A stretch of DNA of 64,000 nt from Isoptericola sp. AK164 (lineage in GTDB: Bacteria > Actinomycetota > Actinomycetes > Actinomycetales > Cellulomonadaceae), in NCBI RefSeq assembly GCF_029643425.1, contig NZ_CP119106.1, positions 1,922,001-1,986,000 of the forward strand. The letters are read 5' to 3'. The first letter of the stretch is position 1, and each line of letters starts with the position of its first letter. The translations under genes and the position numbers were made by a program. The notes below the pieces were generated by a model. That model did not search any database and was not told the DNA's origin. It saw only the letters and a list, made by a program, of their open reading frames with translations. Shown in pieces: positions 44,115 to 55,013 of the stretch.

Positions 44115-44138
44115 ATCTGTACGTACGATCGTTCAGAT
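44115..44138. promoter_or_regulatory. TetR operator in the divergent spacer
   Basis: The 24 bp from ATCTG at 44115 to CAGAT at 44138 form an imperfect palindrome with 18 symmetric positions, 18 bp upstream of the TetR start. A TACGCT at 44143-44148 may be the -10 box of the hydrolase gene, so binding would block that promoter. Confidence 0.55.
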
Positions 44139-44180
44139 AGTGCTACGCTGAGGGAGTCCCGTCGTTCCTGGAGGTACACC

Positions 44181-45035
44181 GTGGTCCCTGCACCGATGCG
44201 CGCGACGTTCCGCACGCTGTCCGTCGTCGCTCCCCCCGTCGCCACCGGCATCGCCGCGCGGCTCTTCACCACCGTCGGCCCGCGGGCCCGGGTGCGCCCC
44301 GCCGACCAGGACGTCCACGACAGCGCCCGCCGCGGCACGGTGGACGTCGACGGCTCCCCCGTGACGACGTACCACTGGGGCGAGGACTCCCCGGAGGCAC
44401 CGAGCGCGCTGCTGGTGCACGGCTGGCAGCGGCGCGCGAGCCGCTTCGGCGCGCTGGTGCGCGCGCTGGTCGACGCCGGGTGGTCGGTGGAGTCCTACGA
44501 CGGCCCGGCGCACGGGGAGTCGCCCGGCGTCCGGCTCACCGTGCTCGAGCACATGGCGGCCATGCGGGCGATGCAGCAGCGGCACGGCGCCTACACCGCC
44601 GTCGTCGGCCACTCCCTGGGCGCCTTCACCGCGGGGATGGCGCTGCACGAGGGATTCCGCGCCGAGCGGTTCGCCGCCCTGGCCGCACCGACGAGCTTCG
44701 ACTCCGTGGCCGCGACCTACATGCGGCTCGTCGGCATCGCCCCGCGCCTGCACGACCGGGTCTGCGACGACATCGCCCGGACGCTCTTCCCGGAGGTGCC
44801 GGACTTCCGCGCCCGGTTCGACCTGTGCCGGCGCACCGTCCCGGACACGGTGCCGACGCTGTTCGTCCAGGACGCCGACGACCGCATGCACGGCGCCGAG
44901 GAGGCGCAGGCGCTGCACGCCGCCCACCCGGGCAGCGAGCTGCTGATCACCGAGGGTCAGGGCCACAACGGCGTCCTGGACGACGAGGTGGTCGTCAAGA
45001 CCGTCGTCGACCACCTGACCCGCGTCCCCGCCTGA
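44181..45035 (+). CDS. Alpha/beta hydrolase
   Basis: The 284-residue protein has an alpha/beta-hydrolase core: ALLVHGWQRRASRFGALVRAL with the oxyanion HGW, VVGHSLGAFTAGMAL with the nucleophilic Ser, DADDRMHG and GQGHNGVLDDE with the probable Asp and His. An N-terminal hydrophobic stretch of about 25 residues could be a signal or membrane anchor. GGAGG at 44170-44174 sets GTG 44181. It is divergent from and probably controlled by the TetR gene. Its substrate is unknown, perhaps a lipid ester. Confidence 0.82.
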   Translation: MVPAPMRATFRTLSVVAPPVATGIAARLFTTVGPRARVRPADQDVHDSARRGTVDVDGSPVTTYHWGEDSPEAPSALLVHGWQRRASRFGALVRALVDAGWSVESYDGPAHGESPGVRLTVLEHMAAMRAMQQRHGAYTAVVGHSLGAFTAGMALHEGFRAERFAALAAPTSFDSVAATYMRLVGIAPRLHDRVCDDIARTLFPEVPDFRARFDLCRRTVPDTVPTLFVQDADDRMHGAEEAQALHAAHPGSELLITEGQGHNGVLDDEVVVKTVVDHLTRVPA

Positions 45036-45062
45036 CCCGCCGCTCCCCCGCCCGCCCGCCTT

Positions 45063-45126
45063 CGTTGTGGGCATGAAATCTGCAGGTCAGGACCGAGTCC
45101 GACCTGCAGATTTCATGCCCACAACG
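45063..45126. repeat. Long perfect inverted repeat (26-bp arms)
   Basis: Arms 45063-45088 and 45101-45126 are exact reverse complements around a 12-nt loop, itself GGAC-CGA-GTCC, so the whole 64 bp folds on itself with one bulged base. The arms contain GTTGTGGGCATGAAATCTGC, far less GC-rich than the surroundings. It lies between the convergent hydrolase and aconitase genes and may be a dispersed palindromic element or a terminator. Confidence 0.85.
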
Positions 45127-45175
45127 CATGGCATGGCACGGCGCGGCACAGCACGGCGCGACCGGACCCGTGGCG

Positions 45176-45224
45176 GCACGACGACGCCCCGCCGCTCTCG
45201 AGGAGCGACGGGGCGTCGTCGTGC
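45176..45224 (-). terminator. Terminator of acnA
   Basis: Arms of 22 nt (45176-45197 and 45203-45224) with one mismatch surround a 5-nt loop, 39 nt beyond the acnA stop codon. Confidence 0.8.
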
Positions 45225-45262
45225 GGGCTGCGGACGGTCTCACCGTCCGCTGCGCCTCGGAC

Positions 45263-48028
<2,766 letters not shown>

Positions 48029-48153
48029 TGCGGCTCCTTCTCGGGGGCTTTCCGGCGGACGGGACCCGACCTGCGCTGGTCGCAGCGGTTCCGACGCCGT
48101 CTCGTGCGGGGGCTGTCCCAGCGTACGCAGGGGTCGCCGGGCTGCGCCCAGCA

Positions 48154-48180
48154 TAGCCCATATATCTTGACGTCAAGATA
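48154..48180 (-). promoter_or_regulatory. acnA promoter region with perfect 18-bp palindrome
   Basis: TATCTTGACGTCAAGATA at 48163-48180 is perfectly symmetric. On the minus strand it contains a TTGACG -35 box followed 15 bp later by TATGCT, so a bound dimer would block acnA transcription. It also lies 34 bp before the divergent hydrolase start at 48214. From memory this resembles sites of the MarR-family regulator TamR upstream of aconitase in Streptomyces. Confidence 0.7.
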
Positions 48181-48213
48181 CTTAGGCGTGCCTCACCCGG
48201 GCACACTGGGGTC

Positions 48214-48903
48214 ATGACGACCCCCACCGCCGTCGTCGAACGGCCGATCGCGACCTTTCTGCCCAGCCCTTTCCTCGGCCCGGCCGTGTGGGAGCCGGTG
48301 GCGCAGCGACTGCGCTCGCACGGCTGGCGGACCCACGTCGCCGACACCGCCGGCACCTCGCCGGCGGAAGTCCTCGACCGGTGCGAGGCCTCGCTGCCCG
48401 ACGACGACCTCCTCGTGCTCGTGCCCCACTCGAACGCGGGCCTCTACGTCCCGGCGATCGCCGCGGCGGGACCGCTCGCCGGCACGGTGTTCGTCGACGC
48501 CGCGCTGCCGCCCGCGTCCGGCACGGCTCCCCTGGTGCCGCCGGCGCTGCGGGAACAGCTGCGCGAGCTCGCGGACGCCGACGGGCTCCTGCCCCCGTGG
48601 CCGTCCTGGTGGCCGCGCGAGGAGGTCCGTCGGCTCCTGCCCGACGACGACACGCTGGACCGGCTGCGCGCCGAGGCCCCGCGCCTGCCTGTCACCTACG
48701 TCGAGTCCTCCGTGGAGGTCCCCGCCGGCTGGGAGCGCGATCGGCTCGCCTACCTCGCCTTCGGCGACACGTACGCCGCCGAGACACGCCGTGCCGAGGA
48801 GTCCGGCTGGCCGACCGCGACGCTGCCCGGCGGGCACCTGCACATGCTCCGGGACCCGGACGACGTCGCCACCTCCCTCGCCGGCCTCCTCGCCCGGATC
48901 TGA
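48214..48903 (+). CDS. Alpha/beta hydrolase-fold protein
   Basis: The 229-residue protein starts ATFLPSPFLGPAVWEPVAQRLRSHGW and has LLVLVPHSNAGLYVPAIA, where HSNAG takes the place of the usual GHSxG nucleophile elbow. The C-terminal GGHLHMLRDPDDVA supplies a possible catalytic His. It may be a weak esterase or a non-catalytic relative. CACACT lies 6 nt before ATG 48214. It is divergent from acnA across the palindrome at 48163. Confidence 0.7.
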   Translation: MTTPTAVVERPIATFLPSPFLGPAVWEPVAQRLRSHGWRTHVADTAGTSPAEVLDRCEASLPDDDLLVLVPHSNAGLYVPAIAAAGPLAGTVFVDAALPPASGTAPLVPPALREQLRELADADGLLPPWPSWWPREEVRRLLPDDDTLDRLRAEAPRLPVTYVESSVEVPAGWERDRLAYLAFGDTYAAETRRAEESGWPTATLPGGHLHMLRDPDDVATSLAGLLARI

Positions 48904-48907
48904 GCGC

Positions 48908-49339
48908 TCAGCTCTGCCCGCGGACCAGCTCCAGGTCGACCTCGAGCGCGTCCGGGTCCACGCCGTCGGGCAGCGCCACGACGCTGGTGGAGTAGACGAA
49001 GTCCATGGTGCACGCCGGTCCCCCGTCGACCTCCAGGCGCACCGTGACCCGGTCACCGTCGGCGGTGACCGACGTCGGGCGCCACGGGCACGTCGAGCTC
49101 CCGGCGGCGTAGACCGCGAGCCGTCCGTCCTCGCCCAGCACCCAGCCCGGCTCGCCGCCGGCGGCGACGTCCCCCTCGACACCGGCCGGCACGCCGTCGT
49201 ACGTGGTGAGCACCGGGTCCTCGTCGGAGGACTGCCGCACCAGGAACGCCACCACCAGGGCGACCAGCGCCACCGCGGCGATCACGGCCAGCCGCAGCGG
49301 GAGCCACCGGCGCGCGCCCCGGCCTGCGTCGGATCCCAT
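48908..49339 (-). CDS. Hypothetical membrane-anchored protein
   Basis: The 143-residue protein has a basic N-terminus, one membrane helix (about 14-34, LRLAVIAAVALVALVVAFLV) and a roughly 105-residue outer domain with two cysteines (STCPWRP and GPACTMDF) that may form a disulfide. The outer part is rich in short beta strands. I do not recognise the family. Its ATG overlaps the stop of the RNA methyltransferase gene by one base, so the two are co-translated. Confidence 0.65.
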   Translation of the reverse strand: MGSDAGRGARRWLPLRLAVIAAVALVALVVAFLVRQSSDEDPVLTTYDGVPAGVEGDVAAGGEPGWVLGEDGRLAVYAAGSSTCPWRPTSVTADGDRVTVRLEVDGGPACTMDFVYSTSVVALPDGVDPDALEVDLELVRGQS

Positions 49340-50631
49340 CAGCGCTCCAGCACCGCGACGGCCTCGACGTGGTGCGTCATCGGGAACAGGTCGAAGGCGC
49401 GCAGCCCCGTCAGCCCGTACCCGTGCTCGGCGAGGTAGCCGACGTCGCGGGCCAGCGCCGCCGGGTCGCAGGCCACGTACACCACCCGGGTCGGACGGCG
49501 GTCCGCGATCGCCTGCACCACGGCACGGCCCGCCCCGGCCCGCGGCGGGTCGAGCACCACGACGTCGGCGTCCCCGCCCGCGTCGCCCGCCGCGTCCCCG
49601 TCGAGCAGCACCGCGTCCACGGCACCGAGGTGCAGCTCGACCTGCGGCGCGTCGTGGGCGTTGCGGCGTGCGTCCTTGACCGCGCGGGTGTCGGACTCGA
49701 CGGCCACGACGCGCCCGCGGGAGCCGACGGCGGCGGCCAGCGGGAGCGTGAAGAGCCCGGCACCCGAGTACAGGTCGAGCACACGGGCACGGTCCAGGTC
49801 GCCGGCCGCGTCGAGCACGGCGTTCGCGAGCACGCCGGGCGCCTCGCGGTGCACCTGCCAGAACCCGTCGGCGGTCACGCGGAACCGGTGCTCGACGCCG
49901 GCCACCTCCACGTGCTCCGAGACCGAGCGCCGGGCGTTGGGGCGGGTGTCGGGCCGGCCGCGCCGCCACGGCACGCCGTCGACGAGCAGCACGGGCGGGG
50001 TCCCGGACGCGGGGGCCACGAGCTCCAGCCGCTGCCCGGGACGCCACCCGCCGCCCCAGACGCCCTCGGTGTCGGCGAGCGCCGCGACGTCGGGCGTCGC
50101 CAGCGGCATCGAGTCGAGCGGGACGACGTCGTGGGAGCGGAAGGCCCGCATGCCGGCGCGGCCGGCGTGGTCGGTGACGAGCTCGACGCGGGTGCGGTAG
50201 CCGAGGCCGCCGCGGGTGTCGTCGCCCGGCGCCGCCTCGACGGTGACCTGGCGCTCGAGCCCGGCCAGACGCTGCAGCTGCTCGGCCAGCACGTCGGCCT
50301 TCCAGCGACGCTGCGCGGCCAGCGCGACGTGGGACAGCTCGGCCCCACCCACGCCGCCGGGGCCGGCGGCCGGCCAGGCGGGGGCGACCCGGTCGGGCGA
50401 GGCCTCGAGCACCTCGACGGCGTCCGCCCGCCAGAACCGCTTGCCGCCCTCGGTGACGCGGGCGCGCACGCGCTCACCGGGCAGGGTGTGGCGGACGAAC
50501 ACGACGCGGCCGTCGTGGCGGGCGACGCAGTGGCCGCCGTGGGCGACGGGTCCGACCTCGAGCTCGAGCTCGAGACCGACGGCCGGGTCGACGGGACGAG
50601 GGCGCGGGGCGGAACGGCGAGGTCGGGGCAC
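49339..50631 (-). CDS. TrmA/RlmD-family 5-methyluridine RNA methyltransferase
   Basis: The 430-residue enzyme has an N-terminal TRAM domain (LELEVGPVAHGGHCVARHDGRVVFVRHTLPGERV), then a Rossmann methyltransferase: RVLDLYSGAGLFTLPLA binds SAM, VVVLDPPRAGAGRAVV is motif IV, and YVACDPAALARDVGYL holds the catalytic Cys. It should methylate uridine C5 in tRNA or rRNA. The iron-sulfur cysteines of RlmD are not evident. Next to an APC permease and Trk genes, as in M. tuberculosis Rv2689c by recollection. It lies 10 nt after the permease gene. Confidence 0.88.
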   Translation of the reverse strand: MPRPRRSAPRPRPVDPAVGLELELEVGPVAHGGHCVARHDGRVVFVRHTLPGERVRARVTEGGKRFWRADAVEVLEASPDRVAPAWPAAGPGGVGGAELSHVALAAQRRWKADVLAEQLQRLAGLERQVTVEAAPGDDTRGGLGYRTRVELVTDHAGRAGMRAFRSHDVVPLDSMPLATPDVAALADTEGVWGGGWRPGQRLELVAPASGTPPVLLVDGVPWRRGRPDTRPNARRSVSEHVEVAGVEHRFRVTADGFWQVHREAPGVLANAVLDAAGDLDRARVLDLYSGAGLFTLPLAAAVGSRGRVVAVESDTRAVKDARRNAHDAPQVELHLGAVDAVLLDGDAAGDAGGDADVVVLDPPRAGAGRAVVQAIADRRPTRVVYVACDPAALARDVGYLAEHGYGLTGLRAFDLFPMTHHVEAVAVLER

Positions 50632-50641
50632 GTCCCTATTC

Positions 50642-52624
50642 TCACCCGGGAAGGTCGGACTCGAGTCCCGTCTGCCCCTCGGAGGAGGAGAGCTGCCACG
50701 GCACGGACGCGACCACGACGCCCGGGGTGAACAGCAGCCGGCCCTTGAGCCGCAGGGCGGACTGGTTGTGCAGCAGCTGCTCCCACCAGTGCCCGACGAC
50801 GTACTCGGGGATGTAGACGACTACCAGGTCGCGCGGGGACTCGCGCCGCACCGAGCGTACGTACTGCAGCACGGGCCGGGTGATCTCCCGGTACGGCGAG
50901 TCGAGCACCCGCAGGGGCACCGGCAGGTGCAGGGCCTCCCAGCGGTCGCGCAGGTCGGCGATCTCCACCGGGTCGACGCCGACGGTGACGGCCTCCAGCA
51001 CGTTGGGGCGCGAGGCCCGGGCGTACGCCAGGGCGCGCATCGTCGGCTTGTGCACGCGCGAGACGAGCACGACGGCGTGCACCCGGCTGGGCAGGGCGCG
51101 GGCGCCGGAGATGTCGTCGAGCGCCAGCTCGTCGCGCACGCGCGAGTAGTGCCGGTGGATGGCCCGCATGAGGACGAACAGCACGCCCATCGCGACGAGC
51201 GTGATCCAGGCGCCGTGGGTGAACTTGGTGACCAGCACGATGACCAGCACCGCGGCGGTCAGGACGAACCCGACGCCGTTGACGGCGCGCGACCACTTCA
51301 TGCGGGTGCGTTCGCGGGGGTTGGGCTCCTTGCGCAGCGCGCGGGTCCAGTGCCGCAGCATCCCGAGCTGGGACAGGGTGAACGAGACGAAGACGCCCAC
51401 GATGTAGAGCTGGATGAGCGCGGTCACCTCGGCGCCGAAGCCGACGATGAGCACCGCGGCCGCGATCGCGAGGGTGACGATGCCGTTGGAGAACGCCATG
51501 CGGTCGCCGCGGGTGTGCAGCTGGCGCGGCAGGTAGCCGTCCTTGGCCAGCATGGAGCCCAGGCCCGGGAAGCCGTGGAACGCCGTGTTCGCCGCGAGGA
51601 GCAGCACCAGGGCGGTGACGCCGACGACGATCATCGCGACGATCCCGGCCCCGCCGAAGATCGTCTCGGCGAGCTGGGCCAGCACGGGGTGCTGCTCGTA
51701 CTCCTCCCCCACGAGCTCGCCGCCGCGGGTGAGCTGGGTGGCGGGGTCCTCGACGAACTTCACCCCGGTGGCCTGGGCCAGGAAGAGGATGGTCATGAGC
51801 ATCGCGGCGGAGATGCCGCCCAGCAGCGCCAGCGTGGAGGCGGCGTTGCGTCGCTTGGGCCGGCGGAAGGCCGGCACGCCGCTGGTGATCGACTCGACGC
51901 CGGTCAGCGCCACCGCGCCCGACGCGAACGCCCGGGCCACGAGGAACGCGCCCGCGACGCCCACGAGCCCCTGCTCGAACCCGGCGCCGGGCACGAGCTC
52001 GAGCTCGGCGCTGGCGGCCTGCGGCAGCGCGCCGCTGAGGTGCCGGACGGCGCCGACGACGGCGAGGATCCCGACCGCCCCCATGAAGCAGTAGATGACG
52101 ACGACGAACACCCAGGAGGACTCCCGGATCCCGCGCAGGTTCACCACGGTCAACGCGACGACGAGCCCGGCGGCCACCCACTCCTCGAGGCCGCGCGCCG
52201 CCGGCACCACGACCGCGAGGTACTGGGCCGCGGCCGACAGCGACACCGCCACGGTGAGCACGTAGTCGAGCAGGAGGGCGGAGGCGACGCCGATGCCGGC
52301 CGTCGGCCCGAGGTTGGTCGTGGCGACCTCGTAGTCGCCGCCGCCCGAGGGGTAGGCGCGCACGATCTGGCGGTAGGACGCCACCACGACGAGCAGCACG
52401 GCGACGACCACGAGCCCGACCCACGGCGACAGCGCCGTGGCGGCCAGGCCGGCGAGGGCCAGCATGAGCAGGATCTCGTCCGGGGCGTACGCCATCGACG
52501 ACAGCGCGTCCGAGGCGAACACGGGCAGGGCGACCCGCTTGGGCAGGAGAGACTTCTTGGAGCTCTCGCTGCGCAGCGGGCGTCCTACGAGCAGCCGCTT
52601 GGCGGCGTCCGCGATGTCCGACAC
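50642..52624 (-). CDS. KimA-like APC-superfamily potassium transporter
   Basis: The 660-residue protein has about 12 membrane helices and a C-terminal cytosolic domain of about 180 residues. The N-terminus (RLLVGRPLRSESS, LPVFASDALSSMAYAPDEIL, SYRQIVRAYPSGGGDYEVA) closely follows that of Bacillus subtilis KimA, an APC potassium/proton importer, and the cytosolic part VHAVVLVSRVHKPTMRALAYA fits its C-terminal domain. I therefore prefer K+ import over amino-acid transport. GTG 52624 has TAGCAT 8 nt upstream. It is divergent from two TrkA (RCK) genes, which supports a potassium role. No c-di-AMP riboswitch fits in the 76-bp spacer. Confidence 0.8.
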   Translation of the reverse strand: MSDIADAAKRLLVGRPLRSESSKKSLLPKRVALPVFASDALSSMAYAPDEILLMLALAGLAATALSPWVGLVVVAVLLVVVASYRQIVRAYPSGGGDYEVATTNLGPTAGIGVASALLLDYVLTVAVSLSAAAQYLAVVVPAARGLEEWVAAGLVVALTVVNLRGIRESSWVFVVVIYCFMGAVGILAVVGAVRHLSGALPQAASAELELVPGAGFEQGLVGVAGAFLVARAFASGAVALTGVESITSGVPAFRRPKRRNAASTLALLGGISAAMLMTILFLAQATGVKFVEDPATQLTRGGELVGEEYEQHPVLAQLAETIFGGAGIVAMIVVGVTALVLLLAANTAFHGFPGLGSMLAKDGYLPRQLHTRGDRMAFSNGIVTLAIAAAVLIVGFGAEVTALIQLYIVGVFVSFTLSQLGMLRHWTRALRKEPNPRERTRMKWSRAVNGVGFVLTAAVLVIVLVTKFTHGAWITLVAMGVLFVLMRAIHRHYSRVRDELALDDISGARALPSRVHAVVLVSRVHKPTMRALAYARASRPNVLEAVTVGVDPVEIADLRDRWEALHLPVPLRVLDSPYREITRPVLQYVRSVRRESPRDLVVVYIPEYVVGHWWEQLLHNQSALRLKGRLLFTPGVVVASVPWQLSSSEGQTGLESDLPG

Positions 52625-52632
52625 GATGACAC

Positions 52633-52693
52633 ATGCTATGCCTCCGACGCCCCGCAGGCCGGGTCGGCGTCCGCCGTGGCCTGGGTATAGCGT
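52633..52693. promoter_or_regulatory. Back-to-back promoters of the potassium locus
   Basis: The 76-bp divergent spacer holds TAGCAT on the minus strand (52638-52633, 8 nt before GTG 52624) and TAGCGT on the plus strand (52688-52693, 7 nt before GTG 52701), so both transcripts are probably leaderless. Confidence 0.5.
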
Positions 52694-52700
52694 CTGGTGC

Positions 52701-53372
52701 GTGCACTTCGTGATCATGGGTTGCGGTCGTGTGGGTTCCACGCTCGCGCCGACCATCGAGGCCAACGGCCACTCCGTGGCCGTCATCGACCAGAACCCCG
52801 ACGCGTTCCGACGGCTGCCGTCGGACTTCGCCGGGCACAAGGTCACCGGCGTCGGCTTCGACCGCGAGACCCTCACCCAGGCCGGGATCGAGGACACGTT
52901 CGGGTTCGCCGCGGTCTCCGACGGTGACAACTCCAACGTGCTCGCGGCCCGCGTGGCCCGCGAGACCTACGGCGTCGAGCACGTCGTGGCCCGGATCTAC
53001 GACCCGCACCGCGCCGAGATCTACCAGCGGCTCGGCATCCCCACCGTGGCGACCGTGCGCTGGACCGCCGACCAGGTGCTGCGCCGGATGCTGCCCCTGG
53101 GCGCGACGGACGAGTACCGCGACCCGTCGGGGACGGTCCGCCTGGCCCAGGTCGACCACCACCCGGGCTGGCTCGGGCTGTCGGTGCGGCGGATCGAGGC
53201 CACGACGGGCGCCCGGGTCGCCTTCATCACCCGGTACGCCGAGGCCCTGATCGTCGGGCCGGACACCCTGCTGCAGGAGAACGACGTGCTGCACGTGCTC
53301 ATGCACGCCGACGACGCCGCGCGCGTCGAACGGCTGCTGACCCACACCCCGGGCCCGGAGGAGGAGGACTGA
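52701..53372 (+). CDS. TrkA/RCK-family potassium regulatory protein (CeoB-like)
   Basis: The 223-residue protein has an N-terminal RCK Rossmann domain, HFVIMGCGRVGSTLAPTIEANGHSVAVIDQNPDAF, with the NAD(H) motif GCGRVG and acidic residue Asp at the end of strand 2, and a C-terminal RCK_C (TrkA_C) subdomain. It should bind nucleotide and gate a potassium transporter. No TrkH/TrkG pore gene is near; the divergent KimA-like permease is the obvious candidate partner. It overlaps the second TrkA gene (TGATG). Confidence 0.9.
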   Translation: MHFVIMGCGRVGSTLAPTIEANGHSVAVIDQNPDAFRRLPSDFAGHKVTGVGFDRETLTQAGIEDTFGFAAVSDGDNSNVLAARVARETYGVEHVVARIYDPHRAEIYQRLGIPTVATVRWTADQVLRRMLPLGATDEYRDPSGTVRLAQVDHHPGWLGLSVRRIEATTGARVAFITRYAEALIVGPDTLLQENDVLHVLMHADDAARVERLLTHTPGPEEED

Positions 53373-54046
53373 TGCGCGTCGTCATCGCCGGCGCCGGGTC
53401 GGTCGGCCGGTCCATCGCCGCCGAGCTGCTCACCAACGACCACGAGGTCGTCCTGGTCGACAAGAACCCGTCGGCCATGCGCGTGGCCCAGGTGCCCGAC
53501 GCGGACTGGCTGCTGGCGGACGCCTGTGAGACCGAGGCGCTCACGGGGGCCGACGTCGCCTCGGCGGACGTCGTCGTCGGCGCCACGGGCGACGACAAGG
53601 TCAACCTCGTCTTCTCGCTGCTGGCCAAGACGGAGTTCGCGGTACCGCGCACGGTGGCGCGGGTGAACAACCCCCGCAACGAGTGGATGTTCGACGACTC
53701 CTGGGGCGTCGACGTGGCGGTCTCCACGCCGCGGATCATGACGGCGATGGTCGAGGAGGCCGTCTCGGTCGGCGACCTGGTGCGCATCTTCACGTTCCAC
53801 CAGTCCGGTGCGGACATCTTCGAGGTCACGCTGCCCGAGGAGTCGCCGCTGGTCGGCCTGCGGGTGCAGGACGTCAGGTGGCCGGCGGACACGGTGCTGG
53901 CGTGCATCGTGCGCGGCATCCAGCCGTTCAACCCCACGGGCGACGACGCCCTGGAGGCCGGTGACGAGCTGATGTTCGTCACGGGGCAGGAGGCCGACCC
54001 GGCGGTGCTGCAGCAGCTCGTCGTCGACGGCCCGGAGTTCGGCTGA
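53372..54046 (+). CDS. TrkA/RCK-family potassium regulatory protein (CeoC-like)
   Basis: The 224-residue paralogue has RVVIAGAGSVGRSIAAELLTNDHEVVLVDKNPSAM as its nucleotide-binding start and a TrkA_C domain ending PTGDDALEAGDELMFVTGQE. In mycobacteria the equivalent pair is called CeoB-CeoC by recollection. The two proteins may form a heteromeric gating ring. The gene is coupled to the preceding one, and a 22-bp repeat begins at its stop codon. Confidence 0.9.
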   Translation: MRVVIAGAGSVGRSIAAELLTNDHEVVLVDKNPSAMRVAQVPDADWLLADACETEALTGADVASADVVVGATGDDKVNLVFSLLAKTEFAVPRTVARVNNPRNEWMFDDSWGVDVAVSTPRIMTAMVEEAVSVGDLVRIFTFHQSGADIFEVTLPEESPLVGLRVQDVRWPADTVLACIVRGIQPFNPTGDDALEAGDELMFVTGQEADPAVLQQLVVDGPEFG

Positions 54047-54204
54047 GGCGGAGGTGCAGCGCAGGGTGGAGCCCGAGGTCTGGAGCGATCGCCCGTAGCG
54101 AGCTGGCGAGTGCAGGGAGATCGCGACCGGACAACCGAGGGATCCGCCCGCAGCGGAACCGCAGACTCAGCCGAGAAGAGCACGGCTGAGGCGGAGGTGC
54201 AGCG
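54040..54204. repeat. 22-bp direct repeat and hairpin in the spacer after trkA
   Basis: CGGCTGAGGCGGAGGTGCAGCG occurs at 54040-54061, spanning the trkA stop codon, and again at 54183-54204, 143 bp away. CTCAGCCG (54166-54173) and CGGCTGAG (54183-54190) form an 8-bp hairpin that may end transcription from both sides. No coding sequence is seen between 54047 and 54209. Confidence 0.6.
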
Positions 54205-54209
54205 GACGC

Positions 54210-55013
54210 TCAGGCCCGGTCGTCCGCCGCGTCCGCGGCCGGCTCCTCGCGGTGCGCACCGCGCACCACGACCCAGGTCAGCCAGAGGACCAGGCCCCAC
54301 AGCGGCAGGCCGAGCGCCAGGTGCATCGTGCCGAGCCAGCCGACGTCGCCGTCGAGGTAGAGCGGCACCTTGACCGCGAGACGTATGCCGAACAGGCCGA
54401 CCCAGAACCAGCTGGCGATCGTGTAGCGCCGCACCAGGTCGGCGTCGGCGCGCCACGCGGCCAGCGGGGCCCACGGGCTCGCGGTCTGCGCGGTGTCGTC
54501 CGCCGCCGCTCCCCCGTCCTTGGCGGGGCGCTGCGCGGCGGACTGCTCGACGAACCCGGCCCGCACGGCCTCGACGAAGAGACCCACCAGGGGCCAGCGC
54601 ACGACGATCGAGACGACGAAGGCCACCAGGTAGGCGGCGTTGGTCCACAGGCCCCAGACGTAGAAGTCCTCGGCCTCCCCCGACGTCCATGCCCAGATCA
54701 CGCCGACGGCGATGCCCAGCACGCCGCCGACCGCCTGGGTGACGGGGGTGCGCTGCACGAGGCGTGCGCCGACGGTGACGAGCGCTGCGGCCCCGGAGCC
54801 GACGAGCGCGGTGGTGAGGTCGGTGGTCAGGACGTAGGCGACGACGAAGACGAGTCCGGGCAGGATCGCCTCGACGACACCGCGGACCCCGCCGATCGCC
54901 TCGCCCAGGGAGAACGAGTCACCGGTGACGGCGCGCATCCCGCGCCGGACGCCGGCGTCGGCCGGGTCGGCGGCGAGGTCGCGGTGCTCCTCGTCGTGCG
55001 GGTGGCTGCTCAT
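54210..55013 (-). CDS. DUF3159 family membrane protein
   Basis: The 267-residue protein has about six membrane helices in the DUF3159 arrangement: SLGEAIGGVRGVVEAILPGLVFVVAYVLT, then VGGVLGIAVGVIWAW, and IASWFWVGLFGIRLAVKVPLY. The family is actinobacterial and of unknown function, usually encoded next to Trk, OB-fold, DUF3710 and dut genes as here. Its start overlaps the end of the OB-fold gene by 4 bp, so it is the last gene of a DUF3710 - OB-fold - DUF3159 operon. Confidence 0.87.
   Translation of the reverse strand: MSSHPHDEEHRDLAADPADAGVRRGMRAVTGDSFSLGEAIGGVRGVVEAILPGLVFVVAYVLTTDLTTALVGSGAAALVTVGARLVQRTPVTQAVGGVLGIAVGVIWAWTSGEAEDFYVWGLWTNAAYLVAFVVSIVVRWPLVGLFVEAVRAGFVEQSAAQRPAKDGGAAADDTAQTASPWAPLAAWRADADLVRRYTIASWFWVGLFGIRLAVKVPLYLDGDVGWLGTMHLALGLPLWGLVLWLTWVVVRGAHREEPAADAADDRA

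Noticed and set aside
50642-52624. Amino-acid permease annotation for the APC protein
   Set aside because: The N-terminal motifs, cytosolic C-terminal domain and the divergent RCK genes favour a KimA-type potassium transporter.
52625-52700. c-di-AMP (ydaO/kimA) riboswitch
   Set aside because: The spacer is only 76 bp and both promoters appear leaderless, leaving no room for the aptamer.
49875-53345. Open frame of 1156 codons on the minus strand
   Set aside because: It runs antisense to the trkA gene and out of frame through the permease and methyltransferase genes, with Arg/Pro/Ala-rich shadow composition and no domains. It is a GC-rich artefact.
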